Part shown: positions 27,573-37,884 of the stretch, piece by piece
How positions within the stretch are numbered: position 1 is the first letter of the stretch
Layout: each line of letters starts with the position of its first letter
Program-made: the position numbers and the translations under genes
Origin: RPQJ01 sp963746325
GTDB lineage: Bacteria; Pseudomonadota; Gammaproteobacteria; Steroidobacterales; Steroidobacteraceae
Direction: 5' to 3'
DNA length: 64,000 nt
Assembly (NCBI GenBank): GCA_963746325.1
Contig: CAVVBC010000005.1
Span: 620,001 to 684,000, forward strand
Notes under the pieces: model-generated
What the model was told of the DNA's origin: nothing
The model's database searches: none
The model's input: the letters and a program-made list of their open reading frames with translations, nothing else

Positions 27573-29127
27573 TCACCACATACCCACTTCGCGGATCTCG
27601 GTGTAGCGGGAGTTCCCCCGCCCGTTGAACGCCCGCACGCGATAGTAGTAACGCGTGGCATTGCCGGCATCCTGGTCCACGAAGCGCGTCGCATCGGGCC
27701 CGAGCGTGGCCACCTGCTCGAAATCGATGCCGTTGACCGATCGCTCGACCTTGAACCCGGCTTCGTTGGCGGCGGCGTCGAACCAGTTCAGCACCACGGT
27801 CCGGGGCGCGCTCGTCCATGCCGACAACCGGTCCGGGGCCACCGTTTGCCGCAGGTCCGCGAGCGTGCGGAAGGCAGCCACCGTGTCGGCGGTGTTGTTC
27901 ATCGAGCGGACGTTGTCCGCGGCGCTGCCCGGATCAGTCTCGTACGCAATGCCCATCGACTGGCCACGGTACGCCAGCTGCGGGCTGGAAAAGCGCGCCA
28001 CGCGCGCCACCCCCTTGCACGCGTAGGCCATGATCGTGCGGAACCCCGCGCCCTCGCCCGTGCAACGCCGGTAGCCGTACGAGTACGGAAACGCACCGCT
28101 GTTGGTGGTGCTTTCGCGGTCGTGCATGTTGCCCTGGTTGTGGCCCACTTCGTGCGCCAGCGACTGGTTGCTGAGGCAGCCTGCATTGACGACGTTGAAT
28201 GCCGTCTTCGCCGCCGCAACGTGTTCGCCCCGCATCGACCAAGCGATGCCACAGGAGTCCGCCGCCTCGGCCAGCAGCGTGACGATGTCCGCACCGACGC
28301 TGTCGCGCATCGCGTGCACCGCGTCGAGCTCGCCGTCGCCCGTCCTCTGCAGCGAGGTCAGCACGGCCTTCATGCTGCCCCGCTCTGCGTAGTCCACTTC
28401 CTGCAGCCCCACCAGCTCCAGCGTGATGGCCACGCCGCTGTTGCGATACGCCTGGTTGGCCGCCTGCACGGAATTCCGGACCAGGCTTTCCAGCACACCC
28501 TTGCCGTAACGTTCGCGCGATGCCGGCGTGTAGACGACGAGCAGGTCGTGCACGTAACCCCGCGCCAGCATTTCGGCCGTTGCGCCGTGCAGCCCCAGGT
28601 CCGCTGGCAAAGCCGGGCCCGCCGTCGGCTTGCTGCGTGACCACCGGCTCCGCGGTCGGCATCGAGCTGTCGTCGAACCGGTACAACACGAGTTGCCCAT
28701 CGCTGCCGGCAGGCAGCAGTTCCCAGAGCTCGGCGCCGTAGGAAAGAAACCCGGTGGTGACGCCGCGGTACGTCCCCAGCACTGCGAGACTGCCCGGCTG
28801 CTCCTCGAAGGTGCCCACCCAGGCCTGGTATTCGTTCGCCGTGTCGGCGATGCGCTGCTGTCGCTGCGCCTGCACGCGGCGGCCGTCCGGCAGTTCGAAC
28901 GACAGCGTAACGGCATCGAGTGCAGCGGGACTCAGGCGGCCCAGCAGCCCCGTCCCTGCTCGTGCCTGCCGGGGCAGGTCCGCATCCGCGGCGCGACGCG
29001 GGGATTCGAGTGCGGCTACGTCGGGCCGCGACTCCGGCACCGTCGCGTACGTGGACCCCGCCATGCAGCTCGCGCACAGGCTGAGCAACAGCGGCCAGCG
29101 CATCCGTGAGTGCAGCAAGCGAACCAT
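27573..29127 (-). CDS. Secreted zinc metalloprotease of the M12/reprolysin-like group (one frame break)
   Basis: About 517 aa if an extra base near 28616-28620 is removed. A signal peptide covers about the first 29 residues (WPLLLSLCASCMAGS). A propeptide-like beta-rich region follows, then the catalytic domain opening DLLVVYTPASRERYG with the zinc motif HEVGHNQGNMHD and a Met-turn region (FRTIMAY). A C-terminal fibronectin type III-like domain closes the protein (SAPRTVVLNWFDAA to RYYYRVRAFNGRGNSRYT). The likely role is extracellular protein degradation. The ATG at 29127 is preferred; 29103 is also possible. Confidence 0.85.
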
Positions 29128-29256
29128 TCGCACGTCGCAACGCTCCCTGAAGCGAAGCGCACGCGACAGACGCGTGCGGTTGCTTGTAGGAAGAGTCCAT
29201 CACGAAGTCGGGCGGTTCACTCGCTTATGAATCCGGATTGGGGAAGGTTCGACACT

Positions 29257-31098
29257 TCAGCGGCTCGCTGCGCTCCAGCGCGTCAGCTTCGATGCAAGGA
29301 CGGTCAGCGGCAGTGGTCCCGCGCCGACGACCTGCTCATGAAACGCACGCACGTCGAAGCGATCACCCAACCGTGACTCCGCGGTCCGGCGCAGCTCGAG
29401 GATCTTGAGGCGCCCCACGGCACCTGCCAGCGCCTGCGCGGGCAAGGCGATGCAGTGGTCGACTTCAGCTGCGATGGCCGCGTCACCCAATGCCGTGTTG
29501 GCACGCAGGTAGGCCTGCGCTCGCTCGCGGTTCCAGCCCTGCGCATGCAGGCCGGTGTCGATGACCAGGCGGGCGGCCTCGAGCAGTTCGAGATTCAGCG
29601 CGCCGAACTGCGTGTACGGGTTCGCCTGCAAGCCCAGCGCGCCGCCGAGCGAGACCGCGTAGCTCGCCCAGCCCTCGACGTACGCGGAGTCGCTGCCGAA
29701 GCGCCGGAACCGGGGCAGGTTCGGCGTTTCCTGCGCGAGCGCCGCCTGGTAGTGACGGCCGGGAACGGCGCCGCGCAGGTACTGCGCTTCGATGTCGAAC
29801 GCCGGACGCGACGCGAGCTCATGCGTGTTGACGTAGAACACGGCGGGCCGACTGCCGTCGGCACTCGGGATCAAGTACGACGTGGGGCCCGCTGCACCGG
29901 CGCGAAATCCCTCCATCGCGCGGATTTCCATTGCGGCCTTGGGCCGGCGCGGGAACTGCGCAGCGAGTCGTGCCTCGACGGGGCCACGCATCCCTGCGTA
30001 GGCACCCAGCAGCGACCGTGCGGAGGAAAAGTGAAACTGGGGATCCGCACGCATCGCATCGAACAGCACCCGCGGCTCGCCCGGAACGCCCAGCGGGGCC
30101 TGCAATGCTGCCAGGTTCGCGCGCAGTCGCTCCACTTCGCGCAGGCCGAGCTCATGCACTGCAGCGGGCGTGAGGTCGAGCGTGGTCTGCTGGCGCACGA
30201 GGTGCGCGTACCAGAGATCGCCACTGGGCAGGTCGGACCAGGCGACCGTCGCGCGTGCATGCGGCAGGTAGTCCCGGGCCAGGTAGTCGTGCAGCCTGCG
30301 ATAGGCCGGCAGCACCTGGGTGCGTAGTTTCTCGTCGTATGCCGCGAGCAAGCGGCGTCGGTCCGCGACTGTCGGGCCCGCGGGAAAACTCAGCAGGGGC
30401 CGCCAGAAAATCGTCTGCCGCGGATCTTCAAGCCGGCCGAAGGCCTCGAGCTGCGGCAAGGTGCGCTCGACCACGACCCGCGGCAGCACGACGCCCTTGG
30501 TCACGCCTGCGCGCAGGTTGTTGATGGCCTGGTCCACCCAGGCGACGAAGCCATCCATGCGCGCGAGGAAATTGTCGTAGTCGCGCGTCGTGCGGAACGG
30601 ATGCGCGCCACGGCCCGATCCCAGCTGCGCGAAGACGCTGGGCCAGTTCTCGACCTGGTTGATGGCCAGCAGCTCGCTGGGATAGCGGTAACCGCCGATG
30701 CCGAGTTCGCGCTGGCGCTGGAAGGCCTCGTACGTGACGAGATCCTCGCCCGCAAGCTGTTGCGGGTCCACCGACTGCAGGTGCTCGAGCGCCTCCTGCT
30801 CGATGCCGAGCGAGTCGGCCACCCAGCTCATGCTGGCGTAATCGCCGAAGCGATCGTCGAAACGGTGGTCGCCCAGCGCGCTCGCGTAAATCGGGTTGAG
30901 CGCCAGGTACTGGTCGAAGTAAGTCTCGACCACCCGGTAGAGCTCGGCCGATTCGGCATTGCCGGCACGCAGCGGCGCCGACAGCGTCGAGACGACGTCC
31001 TCCGCCCGGGTCGGCGGCGGCTCGGTGAAGTCGCACCCCGCCAGCAACGCGGGGCAGGCCATCAGCGACAGCCACGTGAGACGGCGCGCGCTTCGCAT
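29257..31098 (-). CDS. DUF885-family lipoprotein, motif-degenerate paralogue
   Basis: 613 aa. A lipoprotein signal ends LLAGC at about 18-22. It is full length and clearly parallel to the DUF885 protein upstream. At the place where the neighbour has the HExxPGHH metal-binding-type motif, this one reads RGAVPGRH, and the later EGWALYAE reads EGWASYAV. The presumed metal ligands are therefore mostly lost, suggesting a non-catalytic or altered protein. Its ATG overlaps the neighbour's TGA by one base, so the two are translated from one message. Confidence 0.85.
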   Translation of the reverse strand: MRSARRLTWLSLMACPALLAGCDFTEPPPTRAEDVVSTLSAPLRAGNAESAELYRVVETYFDQYLALNPIYASALGDHRFDDRFGDYASMSWVADSLGIEQEALEHLQSVDPQQLAGEDLVTYEAFQRQRELGIGGYRYPSELLAINQVENWPSVFAQLGSGRGAHPFRTTRDYDNFLARMDGFVAWVDQAINNLRAGVTKGVVLPRVVVERTLPQLEAFGRLEDPRQTIFWRPLLSFPAGPTVADRRRLLAAYDEKLRTQVLPAYRRLHDYLARDYLPHARATVAWSDLPSGDLWYAHLVRQQTTLDLTPAAVHELGLREVERLRANLAALQAPLGVPGEPRVLFDAMRADPQFHFSSARSLLGAYAGMRGPVEARLAAQFPRRPKAAMEIRAMEGFRAGAAGPTSYLIPSADGSRPAVFYVNTHELASRPAFDIEAQYLRGAVPGRHYQAALAQETPNLPRFRRFGSDSAYVEGWASYAVSLGGALGLQANPYTQFGALNLELLEAARLVIDTGLHAQGWNRERAQAYLRANTALGDAAIAAEVDHCIALPAQALAGAVGRLKILELRRTAESRLGDRFDVRAFHEQVVGAGPLPLTVLASKLTRWSAASR

Positions 31099-32937
31099 CA
31101 GCGGCGCGCGGCGATCCAGCGCTCGACCTTGGCTTCGAGCACGTCCATCGGTACGGCGCCGTCGCTCAGCACCTCGCGATGAAAGTCACGCACGTCGAAT
31201 TTCTCGCCGAGCGCCTGCTCCGCCTTGTGCCGCAGCGCCTGGATGCGCAGATCGCCCACCTTGTAGCCCAGGGCCTGGCCGGGCCACGCGATGTAGCGCT
31301 CGACCTCGGAGACCACGTCCGATTCGGCGAGCGTGGAGTTGTCGAGCATGAACTTGATCGCCTGTTCGCGCGTCCAGCCCTTGGCGTGCAGCCCGGTGTC
31401 GACCACGAGTCGCATCGCGCGCAGCTGCTCGTCGTTCAGGCGGCCGAACCACTGGTACGGATCCGTGAACAGGCCGAGTTCCTTGCCGAGGTATTCGGCA
31501 TACAGCGCCCAGCCTTCGACGTACGCCGTGTAATCGCCGCCGAAGCGGCGGAAGCGCGGCACGCCCTCGAGCTCCTGCTGGATCGACACCTGGAAGTGAT
31601 GGCCGGGCGACGCCTCGTGCAGCGACAGGGTTTCCATGCCGAACTTCGGCTGTGCCTTGAGGTTGTAGGTGTTGACGTAGAACACGCCCGGCCGTGAGCC
31701 GTCCGCCGAGGCCTGCTGATAGAAGCCGCCGGCAGACGACTGCGCGCGGAAGGCTTCGACCTCGCGCACTTCGTAGTCCGCCTTGGGCAGCACCGAGAAC
31801 AGCTTCGGCAGCGCGGCATCGATGCGCACCTTGAGCGCGCCATAACCGGTCACGAGGTCGGCGCCCCGCGTGAAATAGAACTGCGGATCGTTCTCGAGGA
31901 AATCGAAAAACGCCGGCAGGTCGCCCTTGAAGCCCACCTGCTGCCGCACGCCGTCCATCTCGCCGAGGATGCGCTTCACTTCGCTCAGGCCAAGCGTGTG
32001 AATTTCCTCGGGCGTCATGGTCGTGGTGGTGTGCTCCTGCACGTAGTACGCGTACCAGGCCTGGCCGTCGGGCAGCGCGGTCCAGGCGACGGTGCTGCGC
32101 GTGTGGGGCAGGTAGTCGTCACGGACGAAGTCGCGCAACCGCACGTACGCCGGCAGCAGTCGCGCCTCGAGCAGCTGCGTGTACTCGCGCGTCAGGCGTT
32201 CACGCTCGGCGGCGGTAAAGCTCGCGGGAAACTGCTTGAGGGGAGCGAAGTACTGGCTCTGCTGCGCCTGCGACACGGCCATCGCGTCGAGCTGGGTGAG
32301 CACCTTCTCCATCACCGGCCGCGGCTGCACGACGCCTTTGGCCACGCCCTCGCGCATGTTGACGATCGCCTGGTCCATCCACACCGCGAGCCCGTCGAGA
32401 CGCCGCAGCCAGCGCTCGTAGTCCTGCACCGTGTTGAACGGCTGCGCGTTGGTGCCCGAACCCAGCGCCGCCATCGTGGTGAGCAGGCTGCCCGCCTGGT
32501 TGAGCGGCAGCAGGTGGAACGGAAAGCGGTCGCCGCGCAACTCGCGTTCGCGCTCATAGACGAAGATGTCGTACGAGATGCGATCGGCCGGCGCGAGCTG
32601 CGCCGGATCGATGGCACGAATCGCGGCGAGGTACTTTTCGTTGAGTGCGCGCGCCGTGGCGCGGTACTCCGGGCCGATCGAGTTCGGCAGCTGGTCGTCG
32701 TAGCGATGATCGCCGATGTAGGTCGCGAGCAGCGGATTGGCGCGCAGGCTGGCCTCGAAGTACTCCTCGAACAGCGCGTCGAGCTGCTGCCTGGTCGCAG
32801 TCGCGGGATGCGGTCGTGGCCGGGGCAACCGCCGGACTGGCGGCCACCGGCGCCTCCAGCGCCGCTGCACGGCCCTGCGCGCCGAGAGCGATCACGAGGC
32901 CGATGACGAGGGCACGGGGAGACGAACGGCGCGGCAT
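31098..32937 (-). CDS. DUF885-family exported protein, putative metallopeptidase (one frame break)
   Basis: About 612 aa if an extra base at 32789-32793 is removed. A signal peptide ends near GAQGRAAA. The body carries the intact family motif HEASPGHH followed by YVEGWALYAE, compatible with a thermolysin-like or M32-like zinc site. DUF885 proteins are periplasmic or secreted in many gammaproteobacteria and their substrates are mostly unknown. It is the first gene of a two-gene operon with its degenerate paralogue. The start is at 32937 with MPRRSSPRA. Confidence 0.88.
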
Positions 32938-32981
32938 GCGTGGAATTCCTGCTGGGCAGACGAGACGGCGATTATAGGGTT

Positions 32982-34265
32982 TCAGCGCTCGACGATGGCC
33001 GTGACGCCCATGCCGCCGGCGGTGCAGATGGAGATGAGGCCCCGTCCGCCGCCGCGCTGGTCGATCAGCTTGGCGAGCGTCGCGATGATGCGCGCTCCAG
33101 TCGCAGCGAACGGATGCCCCACCGCCAGGCTGCTGCCGTTCACGTTGAGCTTCGCGCGATCGATGGTGCCGAGCGGTCGTTCGCGGCCGAGGCGGTCGCG
33201 ACAGAACTCGGCGGATTCCCACGCTGCCAGCGTGCACAGCACCTGGGCGGCGAACGCCTCGTGGATTTCGTAGAAGTCGAAGTCCTGCAGCGTGAGGCCC
33301 GCGTCGTCGAGCATGTGCGGCACCGCGTAGGCGGGAGCCATCAGCAGGCCCTCGTCCCTGGTGAAATCGACGGCCGCCACCTTGCCGAACGTCAGGTACG
33401 CCTGGATCGGCAGCCCGCGGGCACGCGCCCACTCTTCGCTGGCGAGCAGCACTGCGGCGGCACCGTCGGTCATCGGCGTGGAATTGCCCGCGGTCAGGGT
33501 GCCGCTGCCCTGCATTGGAAAGGCCGGTTTCAGGCGCGCGAGCTGCTCGGGCGTCGTGTCGCGGCGCAGGTTGTTGTCGCGCTTGAGCCCCTGGTACTCG
33601 AAGACCAGGTCGTCGAAGAAACCCGCGTCGTAGGCGGCGGCGGCGCGGCGGTGACTCTGGCAGGCCAGTTCGTCCTGCGCTTCGCGCGCAATGTTCCAGC
33701 GCCGCACCATCAATTCCGTGCTCTGCCCCATGCTCAGGCCCGTGCGCGGCTCGTTGACGGCCGGAAAGCTCGGCTTCCAGTGCCCAGGGCGCAATGCAGC
33801 CCACGGTGCAAGCCGCTGTCCCAGCGAGCGTCCACGTGCGCTGCGCAGCAGGATCCGGCGCAGGTCTTCGTTGATGCCGATCGGCGCGTCGCTTGCGGTA
33901 TCGACGCCCGCGGCGATCGCGCTGTCGATCTGTCCGGCCGCAATCTTCAGGCCGAGCAGGATCGCGGTCTCGAGGCTGGTGCCACAAGCGCGCTGCAGGT
34001 CGAAAGCCGGGGTATGTGCATCGAGCGTGGTGCCCAGCACGGCTTCGCGGGTCAGGTTGAAGTCGCGCGCGCTCTTGAGCACCGCTCCGGCGCCCACATC
34101 GCCCAGCCGCTCACCCGCCAGGCGGTACTTGTCCGTCAGCGCCTGCAGCGCCGCGGTCAGCATCTGCTGGTTGCTGCATTCGGCGTAGGCGCCCATCGAG
34201 CGCGCGAAAGGAATGCGGGCCCCACCAATGACGGCGACGCGACGCGTGGTTTTTCCGACGAGCAT
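32982..34265 (-). CDS. fadI: Acetyl-CoA acyltransferase (FadI-like thiolase)
   Basis: 427 aa from ATG 34265 (MLVGKTTRRVAVIGGARIPF). It catalyses thiolytic cleavage of 3-ketoacyl-CoA, the last step of beta-oxidation. The acyl-accepting cysteine is in QRACGTS, the catalytic histidines in EIHEAFA and GHPFAATGAR, and the second cysteine in CTAGGMG. No fadJ/fadB partner is adjacent. It is divergent from the hydrolase at 34407. Confidence 0.92.
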   Translation of the reverse strand: MLVGKTTRRVAVIGGARIPFARSMGAYAECSNQQMLTAALQALTDKYRLAGERLGDVGAGAVLKSARDFNLTREAVLGTTLDAHTPAFDLQRACGTSLETAILLGLKIAAGQIDSAIAAGVDTASDAPIGINEDLRRILLRSARGRSLGQRLAPWAALRPGHWKPSFPAVNEPRTGLSMGQSTELMVRRWNIAREAQDELACQSHRRAAAAYDAGFFDDLVFEYQGLKRDNNLRRDTTPEQLARLKPAFPMQGSGTLTAGNSTPMTDGAAAVLLASEEWARARGLPIQAYLTFGKVAAVDFTRDEGLLMAPAYAVPHMLDDAGLTLQDFDFYEIHEAFAAQVLCTLAAWESAEFCRDRLGRERPLGTIDRAKLNVNGSSLAVGHPFAATGARIIATLAKLIDQRGGGRGLISICTAGGMGVTAIVER

Positions 34266-34406
34266 GAGGCATTCCCCGACCGGTCCGCAGGTAGGCGCAG
34301 CGTACGCCTTGGCGGGCCAATCCTCACCCTCCACAGGGCCCTGCTGCTATCCTTGAGCGCTTCCAGTCAGCCAGCAATCGCGCCTTCGGGCGCGTGGAAT
34401 TCGCTT

Positions 34407-35069
34407 ATGAGCCACCTGCAACTGAGAGCGGCCGACGGCCACACTTTTTCGTCCTACCTCGCGCGTCCCGCAGACCGCCCACGTGGCGCGGTCGTGGTCG
34501 TGCAGGAGATTTTCGGTGTCACCGGTCACATCGAACGGGTGGCAGAGCAGTACGCGACGGAAGGTTACCTGGCGATTGCCCCGGCCCTGTTCGACCGCCA
34601 GCAACCCGGTGTCAACCTCGCTTACGACGAAGCGGGCATCGCGCGCGGTATCGGCTTCATGCAGCAGGCCGACTTCGGCCAGGTGATGCTCGACCTGCAG
34701 GCGTCCATCGACGCCGTCGACCACGCGGGGGCCGTCGGCATGGTCGGGTACTGCTGGGGTGGGCTGGTCACGTACCTGGCCGGCAGTCGCACCACCGTCA
34801 ACGCGGCCATCGCTTACTACGGTGGCGGCATCACGCAATTCCTCGAACCCGTGCCACGCTGCGCGATGCAGTTTCACTTCGGTGAGCAGGATACGCACAT
34901 CCCGGTCAGCGACGTCGAGCAGATCCGTGCGGCTTTTCCGCAGGGCGAGTATCACCTCTACGCCGCCGGGCACGGCTTCAATTGCACGGACCGCGCCAGT
35001 TACGACGCGGCGGCCGCGATGCAGGCGTTCGAGCGGGCGAAGGAATTTTTCGGCAGGTATCTGGGGTAG
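34407..35069 (+). CDS. Dienelactone hydrolase family protein
   Basis: 220 aa alpha/beta hydrolase. The triad is visible: C116 (GYCWGG), D162 (GEQDTHIP) and H189 (AAGHGFNC). The oxyanion-type glutamate is in VVQEIFGV. Family members hydrolyse dienelactone in chloroaromatic breakdown, but many have other ester substrates. No catechol-pathway genes are near, so the substrate is open. Confidence 0.92.
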   Translation: MSHLQLRAADGHTFSSYLARPADRPRGAVVVVQEIFGVTGHIERVAEQYATEGYLAIAPALFDRQQPGVNLAYDEAGIARGIGFMQQADFGQVMLDLQASIDAVDHAGAVGMVGYCWGGLVTYLAGSRTTVNAAIAYYGGGITQFLEPVPRCAMQFHFGEQDTHIPVSDVEQIRAAFPQGEYHLYAAGHGFNCTDRASYDAAAAMQAFERAKEFFGRYLG

Positions 35070-35071
35070 AG

Positions 35072-35127
35072 GCCCTCACCCAACAGCCCTCACTCCACAG
35101 CCCTCACCCATTTCATGGGAGAGGGAA
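35072..35127. repeat. Degenerate REP-like GCCCTCACC repeats
   Basis: Three tandem-like copies of GCCCTCACYC precede TTTCATGGGAGAGGGAAG, a worn relative of the CCCTCTCCCGC hairpin seen elsewhere. It lies between the hydrolase stop and the aldehyde dehydrogenase start. Confidence 0.5.
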
Positions 35128-35145
35128 GACGCAGAGAGACACGAC

Positions 35146-36609
35146 ATGACGCTCAAGCTCAACGACCCGACCCTGCTGCGCCAGCAGTGCTACATCGACG
35201 GCACCTGGCGCGATGCCGACGCGGGCGGGGCCAATCAGGTGACGAACCCGGCAACCGGGGCCGTGCTCGGCACCGTGCCGAACATGGGTACGGCCGAAAC
35301 CCGCGCCGCGATCGAAGCCGCGGCAGCTGCATTTCCGGCATGGGCTGCACGCACGGCGAAGGACCGCGCCACGCTGCTGCGCCGCTGGCACGACCTGATG
35401 CTGCTCAATGCGGACGACCTGGCGCAACTGATGACCGCCGAGCAGGGCAAGCCGCTCGCCGAGGCCAAAGGCGAGATCCTCTACGCGGCTGCGTTCATCG
35501 AATGGTTCGCCGAGGAAGCCAAGCGGGTCTACGGCGACGTGATCCCGGGCCATCAGCCCGACAAGCGCATCTTCGTGCTGCGCCAGCCCGTGGGCGTCGT
35601 CGCCGCAATCACGCCGTGGAATTTCCCGGCTGCGATGATCACGCGCAAGGCCGGGCCGGCGCTCGCGGCGGGCTGCACTTTCGTCTGCAAGCCTGCGGCG
35701 CAGACGCCCTACTCCGCGCTCGCAATGGCCGAGCTTGCGCACCGTGCGGGCATTCCGCGCGGCGTCTTCAGCGTCGTCACCGGCTCGGCGACGGCGATCG
35801 GCGGCGAGATGACGTCGAACCCGATCGTGCGCAAGGTGACCTTCACCGGCTCGACCGCGATCGGCAAGAAACTGATGGAGCAGTGCGCGGGCACGCTCAA
35901 GAAGCTGTCGCTCGAACTGGGCGGCAACGCCCCGTTCATCGTGTTCGACGACGCCGACCTCGACGCAGCGGTGCAAGGCGCGATCGCGAGCAAGTATCGC
36001 AACACCGGCCAGACCTGCGTCTGCGCCAACCGTCTGCTGGTGCAGGAGGGCGTGTACGACGCATTCGTCGCCAGGCTGGTCGACGCCGTGCAGAAGCTGC
36101 GCGTGGGCGACGGCCTGGCCGGACCCACCGAGCAAGGTCCGCTGATCGACGACAAGGCCGTGGCCAAGGTCGAGGAACATGTGGCGGACGCGCTCGCCAA
36201 GGGCGGCCGGATTGCGCTGGGCGGCAAGCGCCACGCACTGGGCGGCACGTTCTTCGAGCCCACCATCATCACCGACGTGCAGCCTTCGATGCTCGTCGCG
36301 CGCGAGGAAACCTTCGGCCCGGTCGCCCCTGTCTTCCGCTTCAAGGACGAGCAGGAAGCGATCCGCATGGCGAACGACACGGAGTTCGGCCTGGCGTCGT
36401 ATTTCTACACCAAGGACCTGGCGCGCTCCTTGCGCGTGGCCGAGAAGCTCGAGTACGGCATCGTCGGCTTGAATACCGGCCTGATTTCGACCGAGGTGGC
36501 GCCGTTCGGCGGCGTCAAGGAATCGGGCTTCGGCCGCGAAGGGTCCAGGTACGGCATCCTCGACTACACGGAACTCAAGTACCTCTGCATCGGTGGCATC
36601 GAGGGTTGA
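35146..36609 (+). CDS. gabD: NAD(P)-dependent succinate-semialdehyde dehydrogenase
   Basis: 487 aa. It oxidises succinate semialdehyde or a related aldehyde to the acid. The glutamate base is in LELGGNAPF, the catalytic cysteine in GQTCVCANR, and the cofactor loop in TFTGSTAIGK. The overall sequence fits GabD over other ALDH groups (PWNFPAAMITRKAGPALAAG). The GABA aminotransferase gene is not nearby. The stop shares bases with the following MFS start (TTGA). Confidence 0.92.
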   Translation: MTLKLNDPTLLRQQCYIDGTWRDADAGGANQVTNPATGAVLGTVPNMGTAETRAAIEAAAAAFPAWAARTAKDRATLLRRWHDLMLLNADDLAQLMTAEQGKPLAEAKGEILYAAAFIEWFAEEAKRVYGDVIPGHQPDKRIFVLRQPVGVVAAITPWNFPAAMITRKAGPALAAGCTFVCKPAAQTPYSALAMAELAHRAGIPRGVFSVVTGSATAIGGEMTSNPIVRKVTFTGSTAIGKKLMEQCAGTLKKLSLELGGNAPFIVFDDADLDAAVQGAIASKYRNTGQTCVCANRLLVQEGVYDAFVARLVDAVQKLRVGDGLAGPTEQGPLIDDKAVAKVEEHVADALAKGGRIALGGKRHALGGTFFEPTIITDVQPSMLVAREETFGPVAPVFRFKDEQEAIRMANDTEFGLASYFYTKDLARSLRVAEKLEYGIVGLNTGLISTEVAPFGGVKESGFGREGSRYGILDYTELKYLCIGGIEG

Positions 36610-37790
36610 ACCAGCGGTCGCTCATCTACCTGCTGGCGTTGATCGTCACGATCGGGTCGGTCGCCACCAACCTCTACCTGCCGGCGCTGCCCGTGGTGCG
36701 CGAGCACTTCGGCTCGAGCGTGGCGCAGGCGCAGGCGACCTTCTCCGTCGCGCTGCTGACGTTCGCGATCGGCATGTTCTTCTGGGGCCCGTTCGCCGAT
36801 CGCTATGGGCGACGGCATGCGATCCTCGCGGGCGTCGGCCTGATGGCCCTGGGGTCGGTCGTCTGCCTGGTGGCACCGAGCCTCGGCTGGCTGATCGCGG
36901 GTCGCGCGGTGCTGGCTTTCGGCACGGCGACCGGCATCGCCGTCTCGCGCACCATCGTGAGCGATCTCTATCCCGACGACATGGCCCGCGTGCTGGCGAA
37001 ACTCGCGATCGTCGCGGTCGTCTCGAGCGCGTCGGCCCCGGTCGTCGGCGGATTCCTCACCGCCTGGTTTGGCTGGCGCTCGGTCTTCGGCGTCCAGGTT
37101 GCCATGGCCGTCGCAGTGGCCTGGCTCACGTGGAAGCACTTGCCCGAAACACGGCCCGCACTCCATTCGCCGCCGGCCGTCGGCGAGATGATGCGCGTCT
37201 CGGGCCAGCTGCTGCGGCAACCGCGGTTTCTCAGTTGCGTGCTGCAGTCCTCGGCCGCCTACTCGATGTTCGTCGTGTTCATTTCGCTGGCGCCTTACGT
37301 CATGGTCACCTCGCTCGGGCGGTCCGCCACCGAATACGGCCTGTATTACCCCCTGATCTCGCTGGGCTACGTTGCGGGCAACTGGGCGCTGGGCCGCTTT
37401 GCGGGACGTGACCAGCACTGGGTGATCAGGCTCGGCGTGAGCGTGCAGATGGCCGCCGCGCTCGCGGCACTGGCTTTCGTCACCGCAGGATTGCGGCATC
37501 CGTTGTGGATCTTCGTGCCGATGGCGGCGCTCTACTTCGGCCAGGGGCTGTTCATGCCGCACCTCACCGCGATCGCGGTGAACCTGGCGCCCGCCCATGC
37601 CACGGGGGTGGGCTCGAGCACGCTCGGCTTCCTGAACCAGTTCATTTCCGCGATCTGCGTGCAGGCGATGGGACTGGTCGGGGTGGGCAGCCCGTTGCCG
37701 ATGCTGCTGTTCTGCGTCGGCGCCGCCCTGTTCCAGCTGGTCGTCATGCGTCATTCGCCGCGCATGGAAACGACGGGCCGCGCGACATGA
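36606..37790 (+). CDS. Bcr/CflA-type MFS drug-resistance exporter
   Basis: 394 aa with about 12 membrane helices. The start is a TTG overlapping the gabD stop (TTGA), the first in-frame codon giving a proper first helix (LIYLLALIVTIGSVATNLYLPALP). The MFS loop motif GPFADRYGRRH and the motif C-like GRAVLAFGTATG fit the multidrug 12-TMS DHA1 group. It is probably a proton antiporter for small drugs, and is translationally coupled to gabD. Confidence 0.88.
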   Translation: MNQRSLIYLLALIVTIGSVATNLYLPALPVVREHFGSSVAQAQATFSVALLTFAIGMFFWGPFADRYGRRHAILAGVGLMALGSVVCLVAPSLGWLIAGRAVLAFGTATGIAVSRTIVSDLYPDDMARVLAKLAIVAVVSSASAPVVGGFLTAWFGWRSVFGVQVAMAVAVAWLTWKHLPETRPALHSPPAVGEMMRVSGQLLRQPRFLSCVLQSSAAYSMFVVFISLAPYVMVTSLGRSATEYGLYYPLISLGYVAGNWALGRFAGRDQHWVIRLGVSVQMAAALAALAFVTAGLRHPLWIFVPMAALYFGQGLFMPHLTAIAVNLAPAHATGVGSSTLGFLNQFISAICVQAMGLVGVGSPLPMLLFCVGAALFQLVVMRHSPRMETTGRAT

Positions 37791-37884
37791 TCCCGGGACG
37801 GAGCCGAAACTGCTGACTGTGCGCGGTCGAATTGCGGAGGCGTGATATCGTTCCGAGCCCGGCACGACCCGCACTTTTCGTGAC

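Noticed and set aside
32554..33987. 477-residue minus-strand frame across thiolase and DUF885
   Set aside because: Only its last part matters, as the signal peptide of the DUF885 gene; the rest is a shadow of the thiolase.
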